Assembly: GCF_014200725.1 (NCBI RefSeq)
Contig: NZ_JACHCL010000002.1
Coordinates: 310,001-374,000 of the forward strand
DNA from: Janthinobacterium silvisoli
GTDB lineage: Bacteria; Pseudomonadota; Gammaproteobacteria; Burkholderiales; Burkholderiaceae_D
Length of the DNA stretch: 64,000 nucleotides
Reading direction: 5' to 3'
Shown here one piece after another: positions 48,746 through 58,149 of the stretch. A model generated the notes under the pieces. It did no database searches and was not told where the DNA came from. It saw only the letters and a list, made by a program, of their open reading frames with translations. Every line of letters begins with the position of its first letter. Positions within the stretch are counted from its first letter, which is position 1. The position numbers and the translations under genes are program-made.

Positions 48746-50734
48746 ATGACCACCTCCGCAACACCTCCGAACGCCCCCACCGACATCACCGACATCACTG
48801 AAGATAATCACGACGCCACCCTGGTCGCGGAACTGGGGGAGCTGGCCGAGCATGTGCGGCTGGTGAAGATGGAGGGGCGCGTCTTCGTGCGCTTTTCGGG
48901 CGTCATCAAAGCCGGTGGCTTGCGCGTGCCGTATGCGCTGGTGCCGAGCCAGGGCGTGCTGGCGCGGCCGGCCAAGTGGCGCAAGATGGACCGCGAAACC
49001 AAGGTAGCCCTGATACGCGAACGGGCCAGCGCAGCGGTGTTCGATGAACTGCGCCAGCATGTGATGGACTTCGTGGCCGATATTGCGGGCCAGTGCGAGG
49101 ATGTCGATACCGACCCGATGGTGTTCTTGCATACCTTGGGCGACATGCAGACGTCCGAGCCGGCCGGCATGGTGTTCAACCGTATCCGCCAGCGTTTTAC
49201 GCACGCCATCGAGCGCCAGCAGGAAGAACAGCATGCGGCGCGCACGCGCCAGAGCATCAACCTGGCCGAATACCCGGCGTCGTTCGAGATGGCGCGCCGC
49301 CTGCCGCGCCGCTTTATCGCCTTGCTCGGGCCAACCAATTCCGGCAAGACGCACCGCGCGATGGAAGCGCTGGTGAAAGCCAAGAGCGGCGTGTATCTGG
49401 CGCCGCTGCGCCTGCTGGCCCTGGAAAACTATGAGCGCATGCAGGAAGCGGCACCGCATGGCAAGCCGCTGGCCGTCAACCTGATCACGGGCGAAGAACG
49501 GCGTTTGGAAGACGGCGCCATGCACGTCGCCAGCACGGTGGAAATGCTCGACACGAAAACCGTGGTCGAGGTGGCCGTCATCGATGAAATCCAGATGCTG
49601 GCCGACCCGGACCGGGGCGCCGCATGGACGGCCGCCGTCTGCGGCGCGCCTGCCCATACCGTCTACCTGGTCGGCGCACCGGAAGCGCGGCGCGCCATCG
49701 AGGCGCTGGCCGAGCGCCTGGACTGCCCGCTGGAAGTACATGTATTAAAGCGCATGGCGCCCCTGTCGATGGAGCCGGCCGCCGTGCGCAAGGTGCGCAA
49801 CCTGCGCCGCGGCGACGCCGTCATCGCCTTCTCGCGCCGCGAAGTGCTGATGTGGCGCGACATGATCACCGAAACAGGGCTGTCGGTGGCCACCGTGTAT
49901 GGCAACCTGTCGCCGGAAGTGCGGCGCGCCCAGGCCCAGCGCTTCCGCGACGGCACGGCCGATATCGTGGTCGGCACCGATGCGCTGGCTATGGGCCTGA
50001 ATATGCCGATTGCGCGCATCGTGATGACCACCAGCGTCAAATACAATGGCCGCGAAGAGGAAGAAATTTCAGCCGCGCTGGCGCGCCAGATCGCCGGGCG
50101 CGCTGGCCGCTATGGCGTGCATGAAGAGGGCCTGGTGGCGGGCTACGACAATGAAACGCATGAAGTGATGCGCGCGCTGCTGAAGGAAAAGCTGCACCCG
50201 CTGAACACCAGCGGCTTTGCGGTGGCGCCTTCGCTCGAACATCTGCATCGCATTTCCTCGGTGACGGGCGAACTGTCGCTGGCCAAACTGCTGCGCCGCT
50301 TCATCCACAATATCGACGTGCCGGACGGCTTCTTCTTCCCGCGCATCACGGAAGACCAGAAAGAGCGCGCCATCTGGCTAGACACCCTGCCCCTGTCCGT
50401 GGCCGACAAGTTCACCCTGTCGCTGGTGCCGATATCGAGCAAGGTGCCCTCATTGCAAACGGCCTGGGAACACTGGGCCAGGAATCTGTCGCTCGGTAAA
50501 ACCTCTACCCTGCGCCAGCACGCGTATGGTGGCGGCACGCAAAACCTGCAGCAGGTGGAAGACACTTGCCGCTACTACTCGGCGTATGCGTGGCTCAGTT
50601 ATCGCCTGCCTGAATTCTTCCCCGATATCGAGGTGGCGCAAAACCTGTCGCGCGACGCCTCCGAAAGAGTCGATTCCATCCTGCGCGCGCACAATGCGGC
50701 TTCGCGCGGAAAATCGGCGAAGAAATTCCGCTAA
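48746..50734 (+). CDS. Suv3-like RNA/DNA helicase
   Basis: Superfamily-2 helicase of 662 aa resembling Suv3/SUPV3L1 (mitochondrial degradosome helicase): Walker A LLGPTNSGKTHRAMEAL (about 195), GVYLAPLRLLALENYERM, the unusual DEIQ box VIDEIQML (about 280), VGTDALAMGLNMPI and QIAGRAGRYG. The C-terminal Suv3-type domain follows. The N-terminal 190 residues are not recognised. In bacteria such helicases occur sporadically in proteobacteria; a role in RNA turnover is likely by homology. It stands alone. Confidence 0.87.
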   Translation: MTTSATPPNAPTDITDITEDNHDATLVAELGELAEHVRLVKMEGRVFVRFSGVIKAGGLRVPYALVPSQGVLARPAKWRKMDRETKVALIRERASAAVFDELRQHVMDFVADIAGQCEDVDTDPMVFLHTLGDMQTSEPAGMVFNRIRQRFTHAIERQQEEQHAARTRQSINLAEYPASFEMARRLPRRFIALLGPTNSGKTHRAMEALVKAKSGVYLAPLRLLALENYERMQEAAPHGKPLAVNLITGEERRLEDGAMHVASTVEMLDTKTVVEVAVIDEIQMLADPDRGAAWTAAVCGAPAHTVYLVGAPEARRAIEALAERLDCPLEVHVLKRMAPLSMEPAAVRKVRNLRRGDAVIAFSRREVLMWRDMITETGLSVATVYGNLSPEVRRAQAQRFRDGTADIVVGTDALAMGLNMPIARIVMTTSVKYNGREEEEISAALARQIAGRAGRYGVHEEGLVAGYDNETHEVMRALLKEKLHPLNTSGFAVAPSLEHLHRISSVTGELSLAKLLRRFIHNIDVPDGFFFPRITEDQKERAIWLDTLPLSVADKFTLSLVPISSKVPSLQTAWEHWARNLSLGKTSTLRQHAYGGGTQNLQQVEDTCRYYSAYAWLSYRLPEFFPDIEVAQNLSRDASERVDSILRAHNAASRGKSAKKFR

Positions 50735-50757
50735 ACGCAGATAGCATCCATTAAGCC

Positions 50758-50832
50758 GGATGGGGGAAGCAGCCACGTACGGCGCCCAGGCACTGGGCGA
50801 GGTCACGCGAAAGGCTGCCTGAGTGCCCATCC
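50758..50832 (+). other. Candidate structured RNA, unknown family
   Basis: A 75-nt nested hairpin: GGATGGG/CCCATCC outer stem (7 bp), GCAGCC/GGCTGC middle stem (6 bp) and CGCCCAG/CTGGGCG inner stem (7 bp), with purine-rich internal loops (GGAA on the left, GGTCACGCGAAA on the right). It is not a tRNA or SRP RNA, and I know no riboswitch with this pattern. It lies between the helicase gene and the chorismate-lyase-like gene, about 100 nt upstream of the latter. Confidence 0.45.
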
Positions 50833-50928
50833 TGCATCCCATGCATATCGATACTGCATAAGCACCGCTTCCCATTTCGGTCGCCAGCGGCGAGTATGGC
50901 GGCTGACGTTTATTTCACGAGAAACCAG

Positions 50929-51516
50929 ATGCCCGCAAGTACAGCAATACCGCACCGCCCGTCTTTTTTGAACCCTCATCTGCCACTGCGCGACAACCAG
51001 CAAATCTGGCCCCAACTTGCCCCCATCACCCGGGCGCTGCTCAGCACCGATGGCAGTTTTACCCTGATGCTGCAATCGCTGTCGAGCGAAGATATCAAGC
51101 CATCCGTGCTGCGCCACCAGCAGCTGCGAGCTGCTGGTAACGGGCTCGATGGCTGTTTCGAGGAAGGGGAATTGCTGCTGCAGCGCGCCGTGCTGCTCAA
51201 GACGGCGCAATCGGGACGCAATCTGGTGTACGCCGATTCCAGCATTGCCGTGGAACGCCTGCCAGCCGGCATGCAGCAAGCCTTGCTGGATGGCTCGCAG
51301 CCGATCGGCCTGCTGCTGCGCACCAGCCGGCTGGAAACCTATCGGGAATTGATCGATTGGGGCGTGTGCGCAGACGGCCAAGCCGATGACGTAAAGCGCC
51401 ACCTGGCGCCGCAGGAATTGCTGTACCGGCGCTACCGCATCGATGCCGGCGGCCAGGCGCTGATGCATGTCTGCGAATATTTTTGCGCCAGCCTGTTTGC
51501 GCCAGACGAATCTTAA
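50929..51516 (+). CDS. Chorismate-pyruvate-lyase-like protein (UbiC/DUF98 fold)
   Basis: Protein of 195 aa from ATG 50929 (GAGAAACC site; ATG 50896 would add 11 residues). Order fits the UTRA/UbiC-like DUF98 family: EGELLLQRAVLL, NLVYADSSIAVERLP, QPIGLLLRTSRLETYREL and a closing LYRRYRI...EYFCASLF. The family removes pyruvate from chorismate to give 4-hydroxybenzoate, or is related to it. Whether this protein is the ubiquinone-pathway UbiC is uncertain, because no ubiA lies near. Convergent with a LysR gene, overlapping 4 bases. Confidence 0.7.
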   Translation: MPASTAIPHRPSFLNPHLPLRDNQQIWPQLAPITRALLSTDGSFTLMLQSLSSEDIKPSVLRHQQLRAAGNGLDGCFEEGELLLQRAVLLKTAQSGRNLVYADSSIAVERLPAGMQQALLDGSQPIGLLLRTSRLETYRELIDWGVCADGQADDVKRHLAPQELLYRRYRIDAGGQALMHVCEYFCASLFAPDES

Positions 51517-52499
51517 GCTGCTTGCCGCATCTGCTGCACCGCTTCAAACCATTGCGCCCGCAACCAGCAGTGGGCCGGGTCCAGGTCATTTTCACCGTGC
51601 CACAGGATTTCCATCTGGCGCGGCGCCACCGGGTAAGGCAGTTCCTTGATCAGCAAGGCGTGGGTGCGGGCAAAAAGCTGTGCCAGCGGACGCGGCACGA
51701 TGGCCAGCATATCGCCATGCTCGATCAGGGCGGGAATCGCCAGGAAATGCGGCAGCAGTATCTGCAGGCGCACCGGCAAACCTGCTTTGCCTAGCGCCAG
51801 CTCCAGCGCGCCACGGTCATACATATCGGATTGCCGCGACAGGCCACGCTCGCGGATGAAGCCGCCGACTGCGCCATCCTCCTCGCCGCCGGCCGATACC
51901 GCCGCCAGCGGATAGGTAGCCAGGTCATCGAGCGTGATATCGCGCCCCGCCGCCGGATGGCCGCGCCAAGCCACCAGCACTTCATCCTGTTCCATCAGCG
52001 CCTGCGAGCGCAAACGTTCAGGCAAACCGCCAAACATGCCGATGGCCAGGTCGATACGGCGCAAGTCGATCTGTTCGGCCAGGTTGGCGCGGGTCGACGG
52101 CTTAATCACCAGGTCTACCAGCGGCGCCTCTTGCCTTAACTGGCGCTGGAAATACGGCAGCAGGATGGCACACACATAATCGCTGGCGGCGATGACGAAA
52201 GTGCGCCGCGCACTAGCTGGCTGGAATGGCGAACTGGCGCTGGCCAGCGCACCGCGCATGCCTTGCAGCGCGGCGCGCAAGGGTCCGCTGATGGCCATCG
52301 CATAGTCGGTCGGCGCCAGCCCCTTGCCGGTACGCACAAACAGCTCTTCGCCGATACTGTCGCGCAGCCGCGCCAGTGCATGACTGAGCGCGGACTGGCT
52401 CAAGTGCAGACGCTGGCTGGCCCGCACCACACTGCGTTCTTCCATGACGGCGTCAAACACCCGCAAGAGATTGAGGTCCAGCCGGTCGAAAGAAATCAT
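51513..52499 (-). CDS. LysR-family transcriptional regulator
   Basis: Regulator of 328 aa: helix-turn-helix (about 5-65: LNLLRVFDAVMEERSVVRAS, LSQSALSHALARLRD and GLAPTDYA) and a ligand-binding domain. ATG 52499 keeps the normal NodD/PcpR-like beginning FDRLDLNLLRVF; ATG 52517 is an alternative. The neighbour on the same strand upstream is a sugar dehydrogenase; no divergent target is evident. Confidence 0.9.
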   Translation of the reverse strand: MISFDRLDLNLLRVFDAVMEERSVVRASQRLHLSQSALSHALARLRDSIGEELFVRTGKGLAPTDYAMAISGPLRAALQGMRGALASASSPFQPASARRTFVIAASDYVCAILLPYFQRQLRQEAPLVDLVIKPSTRANLAEQIDLRRIDLAIGMFGGLPERLRSQALMEQDEVLVAWRGHPAAGRDITLDDLATYPLAAVSAGGEEDGAVGGFIRERGLSRQSDMYDRGALELALGKAGLPVRLQILLPHFLAIPALIEHGDMLAIVPRPLAQLFARTHALLIKELPYPVAPRQMEILWHGENDLDPAHCWLRAQWFEAVQQMRQAA

Positions 52500-52548
52500 C
52501 TGTAAAACACCCTGCATCAACAACGATGGCGCGGATTCTACCCCAGAG

Positions 52549-53778
52549 TCACGGCTTGGCCGCCTCATAATGCAGCTTGAGCACCAGGCCATTATGGTCA
52601 TCGGCCATATAAATATCGCCATCCTGGCCCTGCTTCACGTCCACCGGGGCGCCGCGTCCTTGCTTGCCCTTGCGTTCCCAATTGCTGATCAATTCAACGG
52701 ATTTGCCCAGCGGCGCACCGGCCTTGTCAGGCAACAGCGCTACCAGGCGGTGGCCATGGGCGCGGTAGCCGTGGTAGCCGATGATCAGGCTATTTTTATA
52801 CTGATCCGGGAAGCGTGTAGCCGTGTAAAAAAGCATGCCCAGCGGCGCAGCGTGAGCGGGCAGCAGGCGCAATGGCGCCGTATATTTGGCAGCGCAATTG
52901 GTCTTGGGGTATTCGGGGCTGGCCTGGTTATCGTCGTAACAGTACGGCCAGCCGTAATGCTGGCCGGCCTTGACGATATTGAGTTCCTCGTGCGGCAGGT
53001 TTTCATCGTTTTTCAGCTGCGGCATGGCGGCCTGGATGGCGTCGCGGCCATTTTCGGCCTGCCACAATTGGCCGGTGGCGGGATGAAAGGCCAGCGCCAT
53101 GGAATTGCGCAAGCCACGCGCATAGGTGCGCCAGCCCGTCACCGTGCCGGCCGGCCAGGCCATCTTGTATTCGCGGATGGCGCCCAGCGCTTCCGGCCCT
53201 TCGGCCGCCGCGCAAGGTTTGGACGCATCGGGCGCCTTGCCGTCCTCGCCTTCGCAATGGTCGGTGCTGGCGCCCACGTTCACATACAAATCGCCCTGCG
53301 GACTGAAACGCATGGTCGTCAAAGGATGCAAACCCAGGCCAGGCAAGCCGGGCACCTTGGCGCTGCCGCCGATTACGTCGGTCACGGTGACTTGCGGGTC
53401 GCGCGGATCGAAACGGAAAATCCGCTTGACCACGCCCACATAGATCATGCCATCCGGGCCTTGCACGATGCCGTTCGGCCTATCGAGTTTATCGAGCAGC
53501 AGCTTGCGTTCATAAGCGGGGCCACCCTGCTTGCGCTTGAGCAGCCAGAGCTTGCCCTGGCCTTCAGACCAGCCGACCATGTCGGTGACCAGCAAGTCGC
53601 CATTCGTCAGCGGCAGCACACCACGTGGGAACTTCAAGCCATCGGCCAGCACGGCCACGCAAAACCCAGGCTGGGTGGTGACGTCCAGGCGCGGCAAGCC
53701 ATCGCACAATGGCGCCGGGGCGGCCATGGCAGGTATCGCGGTAAAAACCAGTGCGGAGGTGAGTAGAGATTTCAGCAT
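52549..53778 (-). CDS. PQQ-dependent sugar/sorbosone dehydrogenase-like protein, periplasmic
   Basis: Periplasmic protein of 409 aa with a signal peptide (ending AMAA). It is a beta-propeller of the soluble aldose/L-sorbosone dehydrogenase class: FPRGVLPLTNGDLLVTD, RPNGIVQGPDGMIYVG, LRNSMALAFHPATGQLWQAENGRD, HYGWPYCYDD and GAPVDVKQGQDGDIYMADDHNG. The family binds PQQ and oxidises sugars. No PQQ biosynthesis genes lie in the window. Lies 8 nt after the tatD gene stop on the same strand. Confidence 0.83.
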   Translation of the reverse strand: MLKSLLTSALVFTAIPAMAAPAPLCDGLPRLDVTTQPGFCVAVLADGLKFPRGVLPLTNGDLLVTDMVGWSEGQGKLWLLKRKQGGPAYERKLLLDKLDRPNGIVQGPDGMIYVGVVKRIFRFDPRDPQVTVTDVIGGSAKVPGLPGLGLHPLTTMRFSPQGDLYVNVGASTDHCEGEDGKAPDASKPCAAAEGPEALGAIREYKMAWPAGTVTGWRTYARGLRNSMALAFHPATGQLWQAENGRDAIQAAMPQLKNDENLPHEELNIVKAGQHYGWPYCYDDNQASPEYPKTNCAAKYTAPLRLLPAHAAPLGMLFYTATRFPDQYKNSLIIGYHGYRAHGHRLVALLPDKAGAPLGKSVELISNWERKGKQGRGAPVDVKQGQDGDIYMADDHNGLVLKLHYEAAKP

Positions 53779-53785
53779 ATTGCTA

Positions 53786-54583
53786 CTATATCAAAGGAAG
53801 GCGCGGCATGACCGCACGGGCGTTGGCCGTAGTTTGCTCCGCTACCTGGGCGAGCTCCAAACCGCGCAACTCGGCCAGCACGGCGCCGATGCGGGGCAGT
53901 TCTTCCGGGCTGTTGCGGCCAGGATGCAGCCAGCTGGGCGAAATATCGGGCGCATCGGTTTCCAGCACAATGGCTTCCAAAGGCAGCTCGGTGGCCAGAC
54001 GGCGTATCTGCAGGGCGCGGGTAAACGTCATGGCGCCGCCGAAACCCAGCTTGAAGCCCAGGTCAATATAGCCCTGCGCCTGCTGGAAACTGCCATTGAA
54101 GGCATGCGCGATGCCGCCGTTCGGGCGGATCTGGCGCGCGTGTTTCAGCACGATGTCTTGCGAACGGCGCACATGGGTCAGCAGGGGCAGGTTGAAGTCG
54201 CGGGCGATTTTCAGCTGTTCGCGCAGGAAGTGCTCTTGCTTGATGCGCATGGCCGGTTCACACAGCATGGGAATAAAGAAGTCCAGGCCGATCTCGCCGA
54301 TGGCGACGAAGCGCGGGTCCTGCATCGCCGCCTCGACCGCCGTGCGCAGTGCCAGCAAATCATCATCGGTGGCGTGCGGCACGTAGATCGGGTGAATGCC
54401 CAGCGCATAACAGCCGTTGGGCGCAGCGTGAGCCAGGTCGCGCACGATGGAAAAATTCGCCCGTTCGACGGCAGGGATCACGATCATGCCCACGCCCTGC
54501 ACGCCCGCGCGCTGCGCTACCGGCAGCGATTGCTCGCCGAATTCGTGGGCGTCCAGGTGGCAGTGCGTATCGATCCACAGCAT
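53786..54583 (-). CDS. TatD-family metal-dependent hydrolase/DNase
   Basis: TIM-barrel hydrolase of 265 aa. Metal ligands: WIDTHCHLD (His-x-His) near the N-terminus, Glu in AIGEIGLDFF, His in PLLTHVRRS and HAFNGSF, and Asp in IVLETDAPDISPSW. TatD proteins are 3'-5' exonucleases or deoxyribonucleases. ATG 54583 chosen (two upstream Met are possible). Same strand and close to lolD, perhaps one operon. Confidence 0.9.
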   Translation of the reverse strand: MLWIDTHCHLDAHEFGEQSLPVAQRAGVQGVGMIVIPAVERANFSIVRDLAHAAPNGCYALGIHPIYVPHATDDDLLALRTAVEAAMQDPRFVAIGEIGLDFFIPMLCEPAMRIKQEHFLREQLKIARDFNLPLLTHVRRSQDIVLKHARQIRPNGGIAHAFNGSFQQAQGYIDLGFKLGFGGAMTFTRALQIRRLATELPLEAIVLETDAPDISPSWLHPGRNSPEELPRIGAVLAELRGLELAQVAEQTTANARAVMPRLPLI

Positions 54584-54602
54584 GATCAAACCTCAATATT
54601 GC

Positions 54603-55340
54603 TCAGTATTGGTAAGGCTGCAGCCCTTCATCGGTCAGGCGCAGCACGCGGTCGCAGCGCCTGGCCAGCTCGATATCGTGCGTGACAATCACAAAGGCCG
54701 TGCCCAGGTTGCGCGACAGTTCCAGCATCAAATCGAAAATCTGTTCAGCTGTGGCGTGATCGAGGTTGCCGGTCGGTTCATCGGCCAGCACGCAGGCTGG
54801 CTGCGTCACCAGGGCGCGGGCCAAGGCCACGCGCTGGCGTTCGCCGCCCGACAATTCGCCAGGCGTATGGGTTACGCGCTTGGCCAGGTTAACACGGGCC
54901 AGAATCTGCTGCGCCAGTTCGGTGGCCGGCGCGCGCTTCATGCGCCGTATCATCAAAGGCATGGCGACGTTGTCCAGCGCCGAGAACTCGGGCAGCAGAT
55001 GGTGGAACTGGTAGACGAACCCCAGGGAGGCGTTGCGCAAGTCGCCGCGCGCCTTTTCACTGAGGCTGGCGAAGTCTTTACCCAGCAAGCTTACCTTGCC
55101 GGTGGTGGGCGTATCGAGCCCGCCCAGCAAATGCAGCAGAGTCGATTTACCGGAGCCGGAGGCGCCGACGATAGCCACGCGCTCGCCGCGGTGTACATCG
55201 ATGTCGATACCGGCCAGCACTTGCACCTTGTAGCTGCCTTGCGTAAAAGTCTTGCCCAGGCCACGGCAGGACAGGACGGGAGCGCCGTTATCGGCAGGTT
55301 TATTCAGATCGGTCATGGTAGAAGTCAATGGATTATTCAT
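54603..55340 (-). CDS. lolD: Lipoprotein-release ABC ATPase LolD
   Basis: ATPase of the Lol transporter that frees lipoproteins from the inner membrane to LolA. 245 aa; Walker [10 protein letters not shown] (about 57-65), Q-loop [12 protein letters not shown] (the LolD-typical sequence), signature LSGGERQR, Walker [12 protein letters not shown], then the H-loop ...VTHD. It overlaps the permease gene 55333-56598 by 8 bases, showing coupled expression. Confidence 0.95.
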   Translation of the reverse strand: MNNPLTSTMTDLNKPADNGAPVLSCRGLGKTFTQGSYKVQVLAGIDIDVHRGERVAIVGASGSGKSTLLHLLGGLDTPTTGKVSLLGKDFASLSEKARGDLRNASLGFVYQFHHLLPEFSALDNVAMPLMIRRMKRAPATELAQQILARVNLAKRVTHTPGELSGGERQRVALARALVTQPACVLADEPTGNLDHATAEQIFDLMLELSRNLGTAFVIVTHDIELARRCDRVLRLTDEGLQPYQY

Positions 55341-56598
55341 AGCGCAGGGCTTCCGCAGGTTTGACGCGCGCCGCCCACCAGCTTGGATACAGGGTCGCCA
55401 AGAAGGCGAGGATCACGGCCAGCACGCCGATCTTGCTCACATCGGGCCAGCGCAGGTCGGATGGCACGGTGCTGATGAAATAAATATCCTTGGACAGGAA
55501 CTGTATGCCCAGTACATGTTCGATAAACGGCACGATCACGTCGATATTGAGCGCGATCAGCACGCCGCCGGCCACGCCAAGAATGGTGCCCAGGATGCCC
55601 ACCAGCGCGCCCTGGATCACGAAGATCTTCATGATGGAACCGGGCGATGCGCCCAGGGTGCGCAAGATGGCGATATCGGCCTGCTTGTCGGTCACCGTCA
55701 TGACCAGGGTCGACACCAGGTTGAACGCGGCCACTGCGATGATCAGGGTCAGGATGATGAACATCATGCGCTTTTCCGTCTGCACGGCGGCAAACCAGTT
55801 GGCGTTCAGCTTGGACCAGTCGCGCAGCCACAGGTCGCCCGGCATGCTCTTTTTCAGCTCGGCCGCCACTTGCGGCGCGCGGTTCATGTCCGCCAGGCGC
55901 AGACGCAGGCCCGATGGCGCATCGATGCGCAGCAGCCGTTCGCCATCCTTGATATTGATGAAAGCCAGGCCCGCATCGAATTCATTGTGGCCGGCCTGGA
56001 AAATGCCGCTGACGGTAAAGGTGCGCATGCGCGGCAGTACGCCGGCCGGCGTGACCTGGCCCTGGGCCAGCATCAAGGTGACTTTTTCACCGAGGTTCAC
56101 GCGCAGCGCGCGCGCCAGCTCGATGCCCAGCACGATATTGTAGGTGCCCGGCTGCAGCGCCTTGAAACTGCCGATGCGCGTCTGGCCTGCCACGTCCGAT
56201 ACATTCGGCTCTTCTTCCGGCAAGATGCCGCGCACGATGGCCGGGCGCAGCGCATCGTCGCGCAGTAGCATGCCCTGTGTTTCCACGAATGGCGCCGCGC
56301 CCTTCACTTCCGGGTTCTTGAACGCCTGCGCCGCTTCGGCGCGCCAGTCCGGCATGCTGCCGCTGTTATCGAACACTTCCACGTGAGCCAGCACGGACAG
56401 CATGCGGTCCGTGACTTCCTTCTGGAAGCCGTTCATGACAGACAAGACGACGATCAGCGCCGCCACACCCAGGCCGATGCCGGCCATGGAAATGAGCGAG
56501 ATGAAGGAGATAAAACTGTTGCGGCCACTGCGCTTGCCCGCCCGCGTGTAGCGCAGGCCAACCAGCCATTCAAAAGGCAGATTCTTTAAAATACTCAT
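55333..56598 (-). CDS. lolC: LolC/LolE-type lipoprotein-release permease (copy 1)
   Basis: Inner-membrane permease of 421 aa. It opens with [20 protein letters not shown], then a first membrane helix, an extended periplasmic domain (about 50-270), and three C-terminal helices including [24 protein letters not shown], ending [14 protein letters not shown]. It partners LolD and overlaps it. A second, very similar permease lies just upstream; such tandem pairs could act as LolC and LolE or be redundant. Which is which cannot be told. Confidence 0.9.
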   Translation of the reverse strand: MSILKNLPFEWLVGLRYTRAGKRSGRNSFISFISLISMAGIGLGVAALIVVLSVMNGFQKEVTDRMLSVLAHVEVFDNSGSMPDWRAEAAQAFKNPEVKGAAPFVETQGMLLRDDALRPAIVRGILPEEEPNVSDVAGQTRIGSFKALQPGTYNIVLGIELARALRVNLGEKVTLMLAQGQVTPAGVLPRMRTFTVSGIFQAGHNEFDAGLAFINIKDGERLLRIDAPSGLRLRLADMNRAPQVAAELKKSMPGDLWLRDWSKLNANWFAAVQTEKRMMFIILTLIIAVAAFNLVSTLVMTVTDKQADIAILRTLGASPGSIMKIFVIQGALVGILGTILGVAGGVLIALNIDVIVPFIEHVLGIQFLSKDIYFISTVPSDLRWPDVSKIGVLAVILAFLATLYPSWWAARVKPAEALRYE

Positions 56599-56628
56599 TG
56601 TTCCGGCGATTATTGTTAGTTCTCAAAT

Positions 56629-56655
56629 GGGGTCAGACCCGCCGGGTCTGACCCC
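56629..56655. repeat. REP-like palindrome GGGGTCAGACCC
   Basis: A 12-bp perfect hairpin (GGGGTCAGACCC, 3-nt loop, GGGTCTGACCCC) between the two permease genes. The same core returns at 60943-61001. It looks like a bacterial REP element. Confidence 0.7.
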
Positions 56656-56690
56656 GGCAGTAAATAAGCAAACGAAGCAAACCAAGCCAA

Positions 56691-57968
56691 CTATTCGTAA
56701 CGCAGCGCTTCAGCCGGTTTCACCCTGGCCGCACGCCAGCTCGGGTAGATCGTCGCCACCAGTGCCAGGGCAAAGGCGATCAGGCCGATCTGCGTCACAT
56801 CCATCCAGTGCAGGTCCGAGGGCACGGTGCTGATCTGGTAGATCTCTTTCGAGATGAAGTGCAGGCCAAACAGGCTTTCGATAAAGGGCACGATCACGCC
56901 CACGTTCAGCGCCAGCAGCACGCCGCCGAACACGCCCAGCGCACTGCCCAGCAAGCCCACCAGGGCTCCCTGTATCATGAAGATCTTCATGATGGAAAAT
57001 GGCGAAGCGCCCAGGGTACGCAGGATGGCGATATCGGCCTGCTTGTCGGTAACCGACATCACCAAGGTGGACACCAGGTTGAACGCGGCCACGGCAATGA
57101 TCATGCTGAGGATAATGAACATCATGTTCTTCTGGCTTTGCACCAGCGCATACCAGCTGGCAGCGGCGCGCGACCAGTCGCGCATCCACAGTTCACCGGG
57201 CATCGACGCCTTCAATTCACGCGCTACCCTTGGCGCCTGGTTCATATCGTGCAGACGCAGACGCAGGCCAGACGGGCCATTCAACTGCAGCAGCTGCTCG
57301 GCGTCCTGCATGTTCACAAAGGCCAGGCTGCCATCGAGTTCATTGTGGCCCGCCTCGAAGATGCCCGAGACTTTCAAGGGACGCATGCGCGGCATCACCA
57401 GGCTATTCGGTGCATCGCCCGCCTTCGGCTCGCGTTCCAGCATCAGGGTGACGTTCTGGCCCACTTGCACGCCCAGCGCCTTGGCCAGGTCGATGCCCAG
57501 CACCACATTGTAGGAACCCGGTGTCAAGTCCTTGAAATCGCCCTGCTTCATCTGGCTGGCCACGCTCGATACGGTCGCTTCCTGCTGCGGCAGCACGCCG
57601 CGCACCACGGACGGGCGCATGGTTTCGTCATTGAGCAGCATGCCCTGCGTTTCCACGAACGGCGCGGCAGCCTTGACTTGCGGGTTGGCGTAGGCGGCAC
57701 GTTCCTGCGCCTGCCAGTTCGGCATGGACCCGCTGGTGTCGAACACTTCGACGTGGGCCAGTACCGACATCAAACGGTCGGTGACTTCCTTCTGGAAGCC
57801 GTTCATGACGGACAACACGACGATCAGGGCGGCCACACCCAGGCCGATACCGGCCACGGAGATGAGGGAGATGAAGGAAATGAAGCTATTGCGGCCGCTG
57901 CGTTTCCCGGCGCGCGTATAGCGCACGCCGATCTGCCACTCGTAAGGAAATTTTCTGATGATGCTCAT
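56691..57968 (-). CDS. LolC/LolE-type lipoprotein-release permease (copy 2)
   Basis: Permease of 425 aa, co-linear with copy 1 and nearly identical in the first 75 and last 120 residues, less so in the periplasmic domain. Same [20 protein letters not shown] start, [17 protein letters not shown] and [15 protein letters not shown] end. ATG 57968 keeps the family N-terminus; the upstream in-frame stretch is not family-like. The tandem arrangement upstream of lolC-lolD suggests duplication and divergence. It is separated from copy 1 by a REP-like palindrome. Confidence 0.9.
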   Translation of the reverse strand: MSIIRKFPYEWQIGVRYTRAGKRSGRNSFISFISLISVAGIGLGVAALIVVLSVMNGFQKEVTDRLMSVLAHVEVFDTSGSMPNWQAQERAAYANPQVKAAAPFVETQGMLLNDETMRPSVVRGVLPQQEATVSSVASQMKQGDFKDLTPGSYNVVLGIDLAKALGVQVGQNVTLMLEREPKAGDAPNSLVMPRMRPLKVSGIFEAGHNELDGSLAFVNMQDAEQLLQLNGPSGLRLRLHDMNQAPRVARELKASMPGELWMRDWSRAAASWYALVQSQKNMMFIILSMIIAVAAFNLVSTLVMSVTDKQADIAILRTLGASPFSIMKIFMIQGALVGLLGSALGVFGGVLLALNVGVIVPFIESLFGLHFISKEIYQISTVPSDLHWMDVTQIGLIAFALALVATIYPSWRAARVKPAEALRYE

Positions 57969-58149
57969 GCGCTCCCGCGACAACGATGATATGCGAGCGC
58001 GCAGTTTGCCACACAATGGCCGACTCATGCGGCCGATTTACACGGCTGGGCACGCAAAAAATAGTCAAACACACAATAATCCGCCTACAAGCCACCTGAA
58101 AATGCGCCGCCGCTACGCCATGCCCGCCACAATCGCCTACAATCTCGGG

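Noticed and set aside
50758..50832. tRNA-like length and 7-bp terminal stem
   Set aside because: No anticodon arm, T-loop or CCA-end layout; the middle stem spans the whole element. Kept only as a generic structured RNA candidate.
50758..50832. 4.5S/SRP RNA because of GGAAGCAGCC
   Set aside because: The GGTCAGG...GGAAGG conserved SRP core is absent.
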